Part shown: positions 1 through 8,339 of the stretch, one piece after another | How the letters are laid out: every line of letters starts with the position of its first letter | Numbering within the stretch: the stretch's first letter is position 1 | IMG/VR virus record: IMGVR_UViG_3300042386_001233 | Location: 124,001-188,000 of that record | Length of the DNA stretch: 64,000 nucleotides | Strand: one strand, 5' to 3' | Source: a virus | Made by a program: the position numbers and the translations under genes | The notes under the pieces: model-generated | The model's database searches: none | What the model saw: only the letters and a program-made list of their open reading frames with translations | Told to the model about the DNA's origin: nothing

Positions 1-566
1 TTAGCAAGTTGTGAGACTATGTGTTTTTTTGCCATCATTTTTTTCCAATTTTTCTCTTTAGCTATCATACTATTCATACACCTGTCAGTAAAAATATCAA
101 CCATCTTATCACACTCGTTTTCGTTCCATCTAATGCCAGCCGCAGCAGCTTTGCTGTGTTCCCCATCCATACTAAATGACCCATAATGAATCATAACATG
201 TGTATTTGGCATCAATATTCTAAGGTCGGCAGCTTGTAATAAAACACTACTAGAAGATTCTGCTTTAGCATAAGCGAGGATGATAACTTTAGCTTTTGAT
301 GCCCTGACAGCATCATACATACCTAGGCAGTCTTGCCAGTCTCCTCCTGGTAAATGCATATGAACTAAAATTGGTTCTAGAGATAATAGGTTTAAGTACC
401 TGAGATTTTTTTCAAGTACTATAGCAGACCTATAGTCAACACCACCTTCTTCACTATCTCCTAAATATGAATGTAGATATATTTCTCTGTTTTTTGTATC
501 TATATTATATGAGTGTATTGATTGTAATTCGCTTTCAAGTTCAGTAAATGATTTGGCTGTTGACAT
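1..566 (-). CDS. ClpP-like serine protease (S14), 3' end outside window
   Basis: About 188 codons are visible, read leftwards from an ATG at 564-566; the C-terminus lies beyond base 1. The ClpP fold signature is clear: HLPGGDW (residues 71-77) matches the oxyanion strand and glycine loop, a run of four serines at 104-107 followed by VLLQAAD sits where ClpP has its nucleophile (ASMGAFLL-type), and H127 in VMIHYGS matches the catalytic His. Phages use ClpP-type proteases for prohead maturation, but regulation of host proteolysis is also possible. The next gene upstream stops two bases before this start, so the two are co-transcribed. Which serine is the nucleophile, and the position of the Asp, cannot be settled here. 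Confidence 0.8.
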   Translation of the reverse strand, partial: MSTAKSFTELESELQSIHSYNIDTKNREIYLHSYLGDSEEGGVDYRSAIVLEKNLRYLNLLSLEPILVHMHLPGGDWQDCLGMYDAVRASKAKVIILAYAKAESSSSVLLQAADLRILMPNTHVMIHYGSFSMDGEHSKAAAAGIRWNENECDKMVDIFTDRCMNSMIAKEKNWKKMMAKKHIVSQLA

Positions 567-568
567 TG

Positions 569-1000
569 TTATGATAGCTCCGAGTATACTCTCTTATTTA
601 TATCTCTCATTACCGAAGAATCATCAAAAGCTTTACCAACAGCAATTCGGAATCTGTATCTAGTAAAAATATCTAGGGTTTCAACCCCATCGGTTTTTTC
701 GATAACATCAGCAACTTTATGAGTAATATCAAAGTTAGTATGCCCAATCCAAAAATTAAAAATCTTTCCACTCATAGTATTATCAGTGACTGGTATAATG
801 CCCATTGGCGTAGCAATAACTTTTACTCTTTGTGTTGTATTAATTATTTTATTCTCTTGCTCCTCATCATTAATGTTTTCAGTAGTACCATCTGATTCTT
901 GTTCTTCATAATCTGCAAGATATGGATCATGCTCCAGCTCTTCTGCGTCATCAGATCCAAATGGATCAAGCCACTTTTGCCATGAGATAAGATTGATCAT
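569..1000 (-). CDS. Hypothetical protein, acidic N-terminal half
   Basis: This 143-residue protein is not recognised. Residues 15-55 are very acidic (many D and E) and probably disordered; the C-terminal half has a mixed alpha/beta pattern. It ends two bases before the ClpP-like gene, in the same unit, which suggests a virion assembly role, but that is inference from position only. A 96-base gap with an inverted repeat lies upstream. Confidence 0.7.
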   Translation of the reverse strand: MINLISWQKWLDPFGSDDAEELEHDPYLADYEEQESDGTTENINDEEQENKIINTTQRVKVIATPMGIIPVTDNTMSGKIFNFWIGHTNFDITHKVADVIEKTDGVETLDIFTRYRFRIAVGKAFDDSSVMRDINKRVYSELS

Positions 1001-1039
1001 ATAATTGATACTTTGTTTAAACTCTTATTTTTTTTAGAG

Positions 1040-1066
1040 ATACCATGTATAATACACCCATGGTAT
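1040..1066. repeat. Perfect 8-bp inverted repeat in intergenic gap
   Basis: ATACCATG and CATGGTAT flank an 11-base loop that contains TATAATA-like sequence. The gap (1001-1096) is the longest in the first 7 kb. There is no U-tract on the minus strand after the stem, so an intrinsic terminator is unlikely; it could be an operator, a processing site or part of a late promoter. Confidence 0.45.
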
Positions 1067-1096
1067 AGTAATAAGAAATTGGCCGACAAACAACAG

Positions 1097-1513
1097 CTAT
1101 TTGGAGTTAAATACAGATCTTGGTCTGATTAGTGGGCCATTATCAATTAGTTTTTTCTCAAATTCGGTTTTTATAACATCATAATATGATAGAACATTAT
1201 CATAAAATAATTGCTCTTTATCATTATTCGTGTTTTTGATTTTATTACGAATTGTTGTCAATAATTTTGGTTCCATTAGATTATTAGTAACATAAATCAA
1301 CAATTCTGCAAATTTCTCTGCTTCTGTTGAAATTTCAACTAGAGATAATTTATCTAACTTTGGATGCAAAACTATGATATCAACCATGTCGTCTGGATGT
1401 AGAATTACACTTAGACTATGCATCTCCTCTGCTATAGACTCTTCTTGGGTTTTTTCTTTAGCCACAGAGGGCTGTTTTTTACTTAGCCAATAACGAAAGA
1501 GTTCTTGTAGCAT
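1097..1513 (-). CDS. Hypothetical protein
   Basis: This 138-residue, mostly helical and charged protein has no recognised motif. Its start overlaps the end of the preceding gene by 35 bases, as expected for a translationally coupled phage operon. It could be a small virion or chaperone component; nothing in the sequence decides this. Confidence 0.7.
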   Translation of the reverse strand: MLQELFRYWLSKKQPSVAKEKTQEESIAEEMHSLSVILHPDDMVDIIVLHPKLDKLSLVEISTEAEKFAELLIYVTNNLMEPKLLTTIRNKIKNTNNDKEQLFYDNVLSYYDVIKTEFEKKLIDNGPLIRPRSVFNSK

Positions 1514-1829
1514 TTGGTGGTAGTATATCGGTGTTAAGATCTATGGTTCTAGTATAGCTATTTATTATAGTAGTTTCATAATTAACAAAACAAATATAAT
1601 ATATATCAAGCTGAGAAGTTATGATAATGTCAACTAATTTAGGATTTGTTCCAGAGGTTTCTTTTATACATCTATTCAACAGCATTGATAGAAGCTCATT
1701 AATGTCTTGATTAGGCTCTAGTTCAACAGAAGGCAGTCTTAGAGTATAATCAGCTAATGAGAGTATCTCATATCTGTTCTTGGAATGAATAAAAATTGGA
1801 ATAATAAGATTAAGCTGTGCATTTATCAT
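1479..1829 (-). CDS. Hypothetical protein
   Basis: Protein of 116 residues if translation begins at the ATG at 1827-1829, which limits overlap with the sigma-factor gene to about 20 bases; an upstream in-frame start at 1904 would overlap by 95. It is rich in Leu and Ile with no motif I recognise. Its position directly after the sigma gene makes a regulatory or structural role possible. Confidence 0.6.
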   Translation of the reverse strand: MINAQLNLIIPIFIHSKNRYEILSLADYTLRLPSVELEPNQDINELLSMLLNRCIKETSGTNPKLVDIIITSQLDIYYICFVNYETTIINSYTRTIDLNTDILPPNATRTLSLLAK

Positions 1830-2409
1830 AAGATCGAATAATATCCAGTGCTCTCTTAATGTTTTGCCTAATTGCTTCTCTAGAGACACCAAACTTTTTA
1901 CCAATATATGACAAAGTATGATTTTCTAGATAATACATTTTAATCTGTATTTTCTGTTTGTCAGATAAAATGCTATTATTCAGTAGCTGATCGATGCTTG
2001 ATGTTAACCGTGAAGACTCTTCTTTATCTATTAAAATATCTACTGGATCCATTGCCTTCTCATCAGATATAGAAGAATAGAATGACGAGTCTGAACCCTC
2101 TTCACTAAAATTAAGACTGATACTTGTATCGAGATGTTTTTTGTATTTATTAGTTACATATGTCTTAATTGCCCATATTGCACACTGATTACGATATGAG
2201 TATAGTGTCTTTTTCTGACCACTTTTCCCAGGTCTATTTGGATCAAATCTCCAATCGGCATACATAATGGCTGTTGCAACATCTGATACTGCATCAGTGT
2301 TTTTCAACATTTCTGCTGAGAGACCATTGTAAAATCTTGGTCCAAATTTCACTATGGTTTTTTTTGCTAGGTTTATATACGAATCCAAACTGTCATACGT
2401 TCTGTCCAT
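1810..2409 (-). CDS. Phage RNA polymerase sigma factor, sigma-70-like
   Basis: This 199-residue protein has the two hallmarks of a compact sigma factor. Residues ~45-90 form a region-2-like helical segment ending in aromatic and basic residues (YRNQCAIWAIKTYVTNKYKK). Residues ~160-195 form a region-4 helix-turn-helix (LSYIGKKFGVSREAIRQN). The acidic middle (~95-130) links them. By analogy with T4 gp55 it probably redirects host core polymerase to late promoters; it lies in the structural-looking module, which lacks the consensus sigma-70 promoters common on the right side of the window. A host-like or extracytoplasmic-type sigma of other function is the alternative. Confidence 0.82.
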   Translation of the reverse strand: MDRTYDSLDSYINLAKKTIVKFGPRFYNGLSAEMLKNTDAVSDVATAIMYADWRFDPNRPGKSGQKKTLYSYRNQCAIWAIKTYVTNKYKKHLDTSISLNFSEEGSDSSFYSSISDEKAMDPVDILIDKEESSRLTSSIDQLLNNSILSDKQKIQIKMYYLENHTLSYIGKKFGVSREAIRQNIKRALDIIRSYDKCTA

Positions 2410-2452
2410 TAAAAGTCCTTTTGTATAAAATAAAATCTTAATTGAAAGTGTC

Positions 2453-2881
2453 TTACTTAGTTAACTTTTTCCACTGATCAGGATCTGGTCTGTCTTTATC
2501 TCCTCGTTTAGCTGGCTTATAATTCTTGCCTTCTCGTTCTTTTTTCTTGCGGATATTATCCCAAAGTCCAGGCTTATCCCCAGCAAAAGAGTTATCGTCC
2601 TCTGATGGTACATACTTCACAAAATCGTGAATGGTTCGCATGTAATCCTCAGTTATGGCGATTTTACCCTGTAGCCAGCTTTCTGTCAAGTTTTCTTTAA
2701 CTGACGGGTCACCTAGAGAGTCAAGTATGTTTTTAGCATGTTGCATGATTGCTGTGAGTGAGCCGATATTCATCTCTAGGAAGTCTTGTTTATATTCATT
2801 TAACTCTGTCTTTGGAGACTCAATTTCTTGATTCTCTACTGCTGCCTGAACATTTTTTAGTATATCGTATATTCTGTCCAT
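2453..2881 (-). CDS. Hypothetical phage protein with basic GLWDNIRKKKERE tail
   Basis: This protein has 142 residues. The C-terminal third (~103-142) is strongly basic and proline-containing (GLWDNIRKKKEREGK), a tail seen in several T4-like virion-associated proteins. The N-terminal two thirds are helical. It lies between the sigma factor and the ferritin-like gene. A head or scaffold role is plausible but unproven. Confidence 0.72.
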   Translation of the reverse strand: MDRIYDILKNVQAAVENQEIESPKTELNEYKQDFLEMNIGSLTAIMQHAKNILDSLGDPSVKENLTESWLQGKIAITEDYMRTIHDFVKYVPSEDDNSFAGDKPGLWDNIRKKKEREGKNYKPAKRGDKDRPDPDQWKKLTK

Positions 2882-2908
2882 GATTAATACCTTTATTTAT
2901 TGAGACTA

Positions 2909-3502
2909 TTATGTCTGTAAAGTTAAAAAGTTGTCTATACCCATTTGTTCAATAAGCTTTAAGTAGCCTTCGTATAGTTTTATGCCATCTTCACTACCTT
3001 GTAGTAGAGGAATCATTATATTGGCTGTTAGTTCATCTCCTACCGCCCTAGCTGCAACAATAGTTGCTTTTTCTGTATCTGCAGCCTCTCTTACAGATGC
3101 TAAGTTATAGTTGATAATAGCAACCATGTCATGTCGTGTCCATGATGGAGGAGACACTACTAGTGGTTGATAATCTTGATCAAAAAATTCTAGTCTTGTT
3201 AAGTTGATTATTGAGTGTTGGTGTTCTTCTAGGGCATCTGCTTTAATGATAGCAGCAAGTTTCTTATATCCCCATCTTTCAAGATGAACAGCTTGAGCAC
3301 TTAATGAAGTTGTTTGTTGCCAGTGTATATTCAAAGACTTTTTAAGTAATCCGATAACATTATTTTCGGTCTCAGATACAACATTTTCTATAGTTTCATT
3401 AACCTCATTAGTTTCATTAGTCTGGCTAGCTTGTACTTCGTCCACTTGATTTTCCTTTACTTCAGCATTTTCGTTTAATAGTTCATCTATTGTTTTGGTC
3501 AT
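2909..3502 (-). CDS. Ferritin-like (bacterioferritin/Dps-type) four-helix protein
   Basis: Protein of 197 residues. An acidic, Asn/Glu/Thr-rich leader (1-46) is followed by a four-helix domain. Residues ~55-100 resemble the first two ferritin helices, including HLERWGYKKLAAIIKADALEEHQHS, where the EEHQH stretch matches the ExxH metal-ligand motif. Known relatives store iron or, in Dps, bind DNA; here the long acidic leader could target the domain to the virion or to DNA. The gene sits inside the structural-looking module, overlapping the following-frame HNH gene end by 20 bases. Ferroxidase activity is uncertain because not all ligands can be placed by eye. Confidence 0.65.
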   Translation of the reverse strand: MTKTIDELLNENAEVKENQVDEVQASQTNETNEVNETIENVVSETENNVIGLLKKSLNIHWQQTTSLSAQAVHLERWGYKKLAAIIKADALEEHQHSIINLTRLEFFDQDYQPLVVSPPSWTRHDMVAIINYNLASVREAADTEKATIVAARAVGDELTANIMIPLLQGSEDGIKLYEGYLKLIEQMGIDNFLTLQT

Positions 3503-3989
3503 AATTATTAATCCATTTTTTATAGTTAGTATAAAATTGTTCTAAGTGCTGTTCATTGCGTATCATTCCTTCTATAATATTACACTGTACGCATAAAATT
3601 CCTCTAACCTTACCAGTATTGTGATCATGATCTATAACGGCAGCATTTCCTTTATTCTTAGCATGGTGAAAAACTGCAATACCACAGATACCGCAGTTCT
3701 TTATTGCTCTTAAATGTTTTAGCTCTTCTATAGTAATATTGTATTTTGTTATAAATTTGTAACAGGTTGTGCAGATTGTCGAACTGAAATATATGTGCCT
3801 GGTTTTATTGCATGATTGACATTGACCTATGTTTCCTTTACTCATTCTACATAGTCTACAGAAATTGTGTTTTTTGGATTTGAAAATAGTTCCACACTCG
3901 CAAGCCTTTAGCTTAAGTTTGCAATAATCACAAAATTTTCTAGAATTTTGAGGGACCTCATTTAATTTACATTTTCTACATTTTCTCAT
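3483..3989 (-). CDS. Recombination endonuclease VII-like HNH nuclease
   Basis: About 168 residues from the ATG at 3987-3989. The N-terminal ~75 residues hold several CxxC-type zinc pairs (CRKCKLNE, CDYCK, CRLCRM, CQSCNK). The C-terminal domain carries the endonuclease VII signature IDHDHNTGKVRGILCVQCN, a His-Cys/beta-beta-alpha-metal nuclease active site. In T4, endonuclease VII resolves branched DNA before packaging; free-standing copies also act as homing nucleases. The insertion between two structural-type genes with overlaps on both sides favours a mobile, homing-type copy. Confidence 0.82.
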   Translation of the reverse strand: MRKCRKCKLNEVPQNSRKFCDYCKLKLKACECGTIFKSKKHNFCRLCRMSKGNIGQCQSCNKTRHIYFSSTICTTCYKFITKYNITIEELKHLRAIKNCGICGIAVFHHAKNKGNAAVIDHDHNTGKVRGILCVQCNIIEGMIRNEQHLEQFYTNYKKWINNYDQNNR

Positions 3990-3994
3990 GATTA

Positions 3995-4531
3995 TTACCA
4001 ACTCTTACATGCCCAATATCGACTTTTCCACTTTGGCCCAGGATTATCACAATTCATTCTAGCTCTAAAACTTTTCCTTCGTGAAGGAATATTTTTTTTA
4101 ATTTTCATGTTAGGATCACCAAATCTAACAATAACTACTTTACCCTTGTCATTTTTAACATAAACGGCAGATTTTTTAGGACCGTCAGGAGTTCTAAAAG
4201 GTTTATTAAGAGTAACCTTGCGTCCTTGATATTCTGAAGATACGGCACATAGATCAAATTCTTCTGTTACTTCATCAGTATCAACATAGTCATTTTCATT
4301 GGGTAAAATCAAATTAGCTTTAGTTAGCTCTTCACCGTCACTATCGTATTCATTATCTATGTAGGAAATAGCCTCGCACACTTGCTCCAACAATGAAGCT
4401 TTGACCTGACCAAGACACGCTGCTATTCTTTGTTGAGAATCTGGATAGTCTTTTTTCATAGCCTCATCACCCATGCATCTTGCAACAAAATTTTTAGATT
4501 TTTCATCAGGATTTGGTTTTGGAATTGGCAT
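3995..4531 (-). CDS. Phage protein with RCMGDE N-terminal and NCDNPGPKWKSRYW C-terminal motifs
   Basis: This protein has 178 residues. It begins with a short motif, FVARCMGDEAMKKDYPDSQQR, typical of proteins near phage portal and prohead genes. It ends with a basic, Cys- and aromatic-rich tail (FRARMNCDNPGPKWKSRYW) shared by many head-module proteins. The acidic middle (~60-90) is probably flexible. The exact function is unknown; association with the head or prohead protease is inferred from these motifs and the neighbours. Confidence 0.68.
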   Translation of the reverse strand: MPIPKPNPDEKSKNFVARCMGDEAMKKDYPDSQQRIAACLGQVKASLLEQVCEAISYIDNEYDSDGEELTKANLILPNENDYVDTDEVTEEFDLCAVSSEYQGRKVTLNKPFRTPDGPKKSAVYVKNDKGKVVIVRFGDPNMKIKKNIPSRRKSFRARMNCDNPGPKWKSRYWACKSW

Positions 4532-4540
4532 AATATTAAC

Positions 4541-5602
4541 CTATTTATTCATGTAACTGAGTATCTTTTGTGCTGTATTTGTCCACGATAACTGATTAGC
4601 AGTATTTACACCAGCAGGATTAGTATTAATGTGATTATTGACCACATATCGCATATAATCGATCAATATGTCTTTTTCAGATTGATCTATTTTTGCCCAA
4701 TTACCCTGACCCATAAAAGCCTTGCCGTCATGGGCTTTTTCAGTAGTCGATATATCGACTAAATATGAGTTGTCTTTATTACAAAACTCTGTATGTGCTG
4801 AATAATTAGTAGTTATAACAGGTTTATTCATAGCCATACACTCTAATAACTCCATATTCCAACCCTCTGCTCTTGAGGGGAAAATACCACAATTAGCTTT
4901 TGATATTAGTTCTGCAATCTCAGAATGTTGAGCAAACCCCGAAAATAATTTAACTCTACTATCGTTTTGGTACATATTCTTCCACTGCTCAATTTCAGCA
5001 GGAGAGGAGTATCCATTGGTTGTTTCTGAAGCTAAAATCCAAAGTTCAACATCTGGATTATTTGGAAAAGCTTTGGTAAATAATTCTAATAAAATATCAT
5101 GACCTTTTCTTACTTCCCACTTGCCTATGTTAATAAATACATACTTATTATCAGATGGTTGTGAATATCTAGACTTATCAAATATCGACAAGTCAACGCC
5201 AAGCGGAGCAACATGAACTGGAGTTGAAACGTGCTTAGACACTACATCGGCTGCCCACTGACTAGTTGTAAAAATACCATCTGGAGTTTTTAGGCTATTG
5301 ATTTCTATATCACTAAAAGTATCTAGTTCAAAAAAGGGAAAAGCAAAATATGGACCTCTTCCTACATGCTCTAATAAGTCAAACTGATGCCATATTTTAA
5401 GATGAGGAGCATTTATATCGCATAAATATCTTTGTTTAAGAATATTTGATACAAAGGCGTGATCCTCTTGTGTTTCTACTGATGGCTGACCTATTGGGAA
5501 ATATGATATAACATTATTGAGAGCGCTAAGACCCTTAATAATATTGTAGGAAGCTATGCCATATCCTGTACTGTTGATTGGTGCCGACACATTGATGTTC
5601 AT
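4541..5602 (-). CDS. GT4-family glycosyltransferase
   Basis: This 353-residue protein has a GT-B fold. The N-terminal domain starts with a glycine-containing strand (NSTGYGIASYN). The C-terminal donor domain contains VFINIGKWEVRKGHDILLE and the EGWNMELLECMAMNKPVI stretch, which includes the E-x7-E motif of retaining GT4 enzymes. It would transfer a sugar from a nucleotide donor to a glycan or protein in the infected cell. It opens the long minus-strand glycan island, and its start overlaps the guaC stop by 4 bases. The acceptor is unknown. Confidence 0.88.
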   Translation of the reverse strand: MNINVSAPINSTGYGIASYNIIKGLSALNNVISYFPIGQPSVETQEDHAFVSNILKQRYLCDINAPHLKIWHQFDLLEHVGRGPYFAFPFFELDTFSDIEINSLKTPDGIFTTSQWAADVVSKHVSTPVHVAPLGVDLSIFDKSRYSQPSDNKYVFINIGKWEVRKGHDILLELFTKAFPNNPDVELWILASETTNGYSSPAEIEQWKNMYQNDSRVKLFSGFAQHSEIAELISKANCGIFPSRAEGWNMELLECMAMNKPVITTNYSAHTEFCNKDNSYLVDISTTEKAHDGKAFMGQGNWAKIDQSEKDILIDYMRYVVNNHINTNPAGVNTANQLSWTNTAQKILSYMNK

Positions 5603-6720
5603 TTTTCAAATATCCTATTATGAGTATTGTTAACTTGTATAAATGTTGTTTTTTTACCAAAGTCTTTAATTTTAGAAGCTCCAACATAAGTGCATGAACT
5701 TCTAAGACCTCCCATTATATCCAACATAATATCCTCAGTAGTTCCCTTATATGGAATAATAACGGATTTTCCTTCACTGGTTCTATAGTTAGCAACTCCG
5801 TTATGATATTTATCCATTGCGTCCTTGGAACTCATACCATAGAACTTAAGACGTATCTTTCTTTTTTCTGTTTCATATCCAGGATTAAATGGTTGCCAAA
5901 ATTCTCCTGCAAGACCTGCTTTGACGCACTTATATTCGTATTCCCATTCCCCTTCACAGCAGTCTGTACCAGCAAGCATACTGCCAAGCATAACGAAATC
6001 TGTATTTGCACCAAAAGCTTTACAAATATCAGCAACTATTTTACAACCCCCATCGCTGCAAATGTGTCCACCAATACCATGAGCAGCGTCGGCACACTCC
6101 ATTACGGCAGACAGCTGGGGGTATCCCACGCCAGTTTTTAATCTTGTAGTACAAACAGATCCTGAACCTATACCGACCTTCACTATGTCCACCAGTCCGT
6201 GCATCAGCAGTTCTTCTGTCATTTCCGGAGTAACAACATTCCCAGCCATAATAACAATATCAGGATACATATCCCTAATATGTTTGACAGCCTTAACGAA
6301 CTTATCGCTATATCCGTTGGCAACATCAACGCATACATTTGGTAAATATAAGCCCTTAAGTTTTAGTCTGTCAAAAGTGTCTATGAGTTTCTCTATATCT
6401 GGCTTATTAATTCCTGTAGAATAGAAGGAAAGTTCTGGTTTTTGAGATTTTGTAAAATAGTCAACAATCTCATCAATAGAGTAGTGTTTATGCAAACATG
6501 TTATAGCATTGAATTGAGCCAGCACTCCTGCCATACTCATTGTGCCGGTTGTGTCCATATTGGCGGCAACAATAGGAGTACAAGATAAAAATCTTGTAGA
6601 ATATAGAAATTTAAAATCTCGTTGTAGAGAAACCTCTGATCTACTACCAAGTCTTGATCTCTTGGGTTTAATCAGTACATCGTCAAAATCTAGTTTTAGT
6701 TCATTGATAATTTTTTGCAT
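5599..6720 (-). CDS. guaC: GMP reductase
   Basis: The 373-residue TIM-barrel enzyme is closer to GMP reductase than to IMP dehydrogenase. It has the catalytic loop GIGSGSVCTTRLKTGVGYPQ with the active Cys, the phosphate loop DGGCK, FVMLGSMLAGTD, and a C-terminal block (GGLRSSCTYVGASKIKDF) diagnostic of GuaC. It lacks the CBS domains of IMP dehydrogenase. The enzyme converts GMP to IMP with NADPH, shifting purines from guanine to adenine or inosine precursors. It is an unusual phage gene, embedded between a glycosyltransferase and a deoxyribosyltransferase-like gene. Confidence 0.92.
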   Translation of the reverse strand: MQKIINELKLDFDDVLIKPKRSRLGSRSEVSLQRDFKFLYSTRFLSCTPIVAANMDTTGTMSMAGVLAQFNAITCLHKHYSIDEIVDYFTKSQKPELSFYSTGINKPDIEKLIDTFDRLKLKGLYLPNVCVDVANGYSDKFVKAVKHIRDMYPDIVIMAGNVVTPEMTEELLMHGLVDIVKVGIGSGSVCTTRLKTGVGYPQLSAVMECADAAHGIGGHICSDGGCKIVADICKAFGANTDFVMLGSMLAGTDCCEGEWEYEYKCVKAGLAGEFWQPFNPGYETEKRKIRLKFYGMSSKDAMDKYHNGVANYRTSEGKSVIIPYKGTTEDIMLDIMGGLRSSCTYVGASKIKDFGKKTTFIQVNNTHNRIFEK

Positions 6721-6721
6721 T

Positions 6722-6925
6722 TTATGTTTTCTTCAAGTATTCATCAGTATCATAACACTTCCATGTTTTGTGGCTTTCAAAACCACGCTCGCTAACACAA
6801 ATTTTTGGTCCGGTTAAGAGACCCTTCCCTTTAAAATGATATAATGCTGCCAATATTGCGGATATTGGATCATTACAATCAATGATATATTTTATTTGAC
6901 CAGACTTTACATAATATTTAGGCAT
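6722..6925 (-). CDS. Small hypothetical protein
   Basis: The 67-residue protein is unrecognised. It has two short beta strands (PKYYVKSGQIKYII), a helix (SAILAALYHFKG) and one Cys pair spread out. It is one base upstream of guaC in transcription order, so the two are presumably translated from one message; a link to purine metabolism is only positional. Confidence 0.6.
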   Translation of the reverse strand: MPKYYVKSGQIKYIIDCNDPISAILAALYHFKGKGLLTGPKICVSERGFESHKTWKCYDTDEYLKKT

Positions 6926-6926
6926 G

Positions 6927-7457
6927 TTATACCGAGAAAAAATACCATCTTTTATAGGTATCTATGTTTTCCGATGTGTTTATATGAGAAAGATAATCTT
7001 TGATATCATCCCAAGAAGAAAAAATAGTTTGATGTGGTATTGTGCCGAATAACCAATCCGGGGCGTTTATCTTACCTTGCTCCATATGAATTATTATTGG
7101 CTTTTTCTGACGATTAGCCCAAAATATTTCTTCATATGTTCCGCATGGATGAATATCAAGATTCAGATTCACGACCAAAAAGTCACTAATATCTACAAGT
7201 CTTAAATCTACCCTGCGAATAACTTTCATCATTTCTGCAAGTTCATCGTATCTCTCTGCTTTTTTCAGTTTGGTCTTAATAGTATGAGAGTCACTGTCTT
7301 CCATACCTGTGTTTGTTGGCTTAGTAATAGGATTAAAGACTATGGAACCCATTTCTTCAAGAAATGGAGTAATATTATCTCTCCAAGTAGCTCCGCGATC
7401 AGCAACTCTATCCATAGCCCCGGCCAAATAAACTCGTTGATTCTTCAATCTATTCAT
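6927..7457 (-). CDS. Nucleoside 2-deoxyribosyltransferase-like protein
   Basis: This 176-residue protein has the Rossmann-like start RVYLAGAMD, a long helical middle, and the segment DISDFLVVNLNLDIHPCGTYEEIFWA, which matches the family's nucleotide-binding Asp and catalytic Glu region. Family members swap bases on deoxynucleosides or hydrolyse nucleotide N-glycosidic bonds. The pairing with guaC points to management of the purine pool, perhaps making an unusual nucleotide (inference). Phages with modified bases carry similar genes. Confidence 0.75.
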   Translation of the reverse strand: MNRLKNQRVYLAGAMDRVADRGATWRDNITPFLEEMGSIVFNPITKPTNTGMEDSDSHTIKTKLKKAERYDELAEMMKVIRRVDLRLVDISDFLVVNLNLDIHPCGTYEEIFWANRQKKPIIIHMEQGKINAPDWLFGTIPHQTIFSSWDDIKDYLSHINTSENIDTYKRWYFFSV

Positions 7458-7463
7458 ATTTAA

Positions 7464-7610
7464 TTAGTAGCGATCAGTAAATAAAAAGGTAAATAAGTTT
7501 CTTGACGAATATAATCTATGACAGCTAGATCTGTCATGTATTTTATATTGGGCGTCTATCATGCCAAAAACTATTGCCAAAACCAAAAAGAATAATATAA
7601 CTTCAATCAT
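7464..7610 (-). CDS. Small single-pass membrane protein
   Basis: A 48-codon frame starts at ATG 7608-7610, overlapping the previous stop by the ATGA arrangement typical of this genome. The first 18 residues (MIEVILFFLVLAIVFGMI) form a membrane segment or uncleaved signal; the rest is polar with two His and one Cys. It fills what would otherwise be a 150-base gap. The function is unknown. Confidence 0.6.
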   Translation of the reverse strand: MIEVILFFLVLAIVFGMIDAQYKIHDRSSCHRLYSSRNLFTFLFTDRY

Positions 7611-8326
7611 GTTAGGTATCCAATATAATTGTGTCTCATGCGATTAACTTCATCAATCATCTGTTGTAGATGTTTTGGGTCAGTAGACCGACCAGATGGG
7701 TTATGATAGTACAAACCGACTGGGTGGTTGACCATCTTTATTCTAGCACCTCCCGCAGCACAACGCAACCACATATCTCCATCAGAAGCCGTCTTATAGT
7801 TTTCATCAAATAGCCCAAATCTATCATGTAAATTCTTCTTCCATAACGGCATACAATGAGGACTGTTATTATTTAGTAGATTACGGAAAGAGTGGGGTAG
7901 GCATGGGTAGACTTGATCATATGTATTATCTTCATATTTTTCATTTGCTTCTGTAGAAACATAAGTAATTCCATATGCTATGTCTAGTAAAGGATCTCTG
8001 TCAAATGCTTTAAGCAAAATGTCTATACTGTCAGTACTTTTACGATCATCAATATTCCAGTTGCCTATTATAGATGATGAACATAAACGAATAGCAATGT
8101 TCCACGCAGCATATAATCCTGGATCTTTTTCTAGTTGATGATACTTTACATTATTAAACCTTTTTGCAATTGGTAGGATATAGTCTTTTTCATTTTCTGT
8201 AGAACTACAGTCAAGAAAAATAAATTCTGTATTATTAAATACTGATTGTTTTAGCATATCATTGAGATATCCTTCAATGAATTTTTCACCTTTATAAAAC
8301 GAACAAAATATTGAACATTTAAACAT
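7607..8326 (-). CDS. GT2-family glycosyltransferase
   Basis: Likely 239 residues from the ATG at 8324-8326 (a start at 8398 would overlap the upstream gene by 59 bases). It shows a GT-A fold: CSIFCSFYKGEKFIEGYL at the start, EFIFLDCSSTEN, a donor/metal region GNWNIDDRKSTDS, and a later SDGDMWLRCAAGG stretch typical of catalytic GT2 domains. The acceptor is unknown. It belongs to the glycan island with the aminotransferase next to it. The Shine-Dalgarno site is weak, so the start remains uncertain. Confidence 0.85.
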   Translation of the reverse strand: MFKCSIFCSFYKGEKFIEGYLNDMLKQSVFNNTEFIFLDCSSTENEKDYILPIAKRFNNVKYHQLEKDPGLYAAWNIAIRLCSSSIIGNWNIDDRKSTDSIDILLKAFDRDPLLDIAYGITYVSTEANEKYEDNTYDQVYPCLPHSFRNLLNNNSPHCMPLWKKNLHDRFGLFDENYKTASDGDMWLRCAAGGARIKMVNHPVGLYYHNPSGRSTDPKHLQQMIDEVNRMRHNYIGYLT

Positions 8327-8339
8327 ATGCAGATTTTTA

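Noticed and set aside
1040-1066. Inverted repeat as an intrinsic terminator
   Set aside because: No U-tract follows on either strand in the right place; kept only as a repeat.
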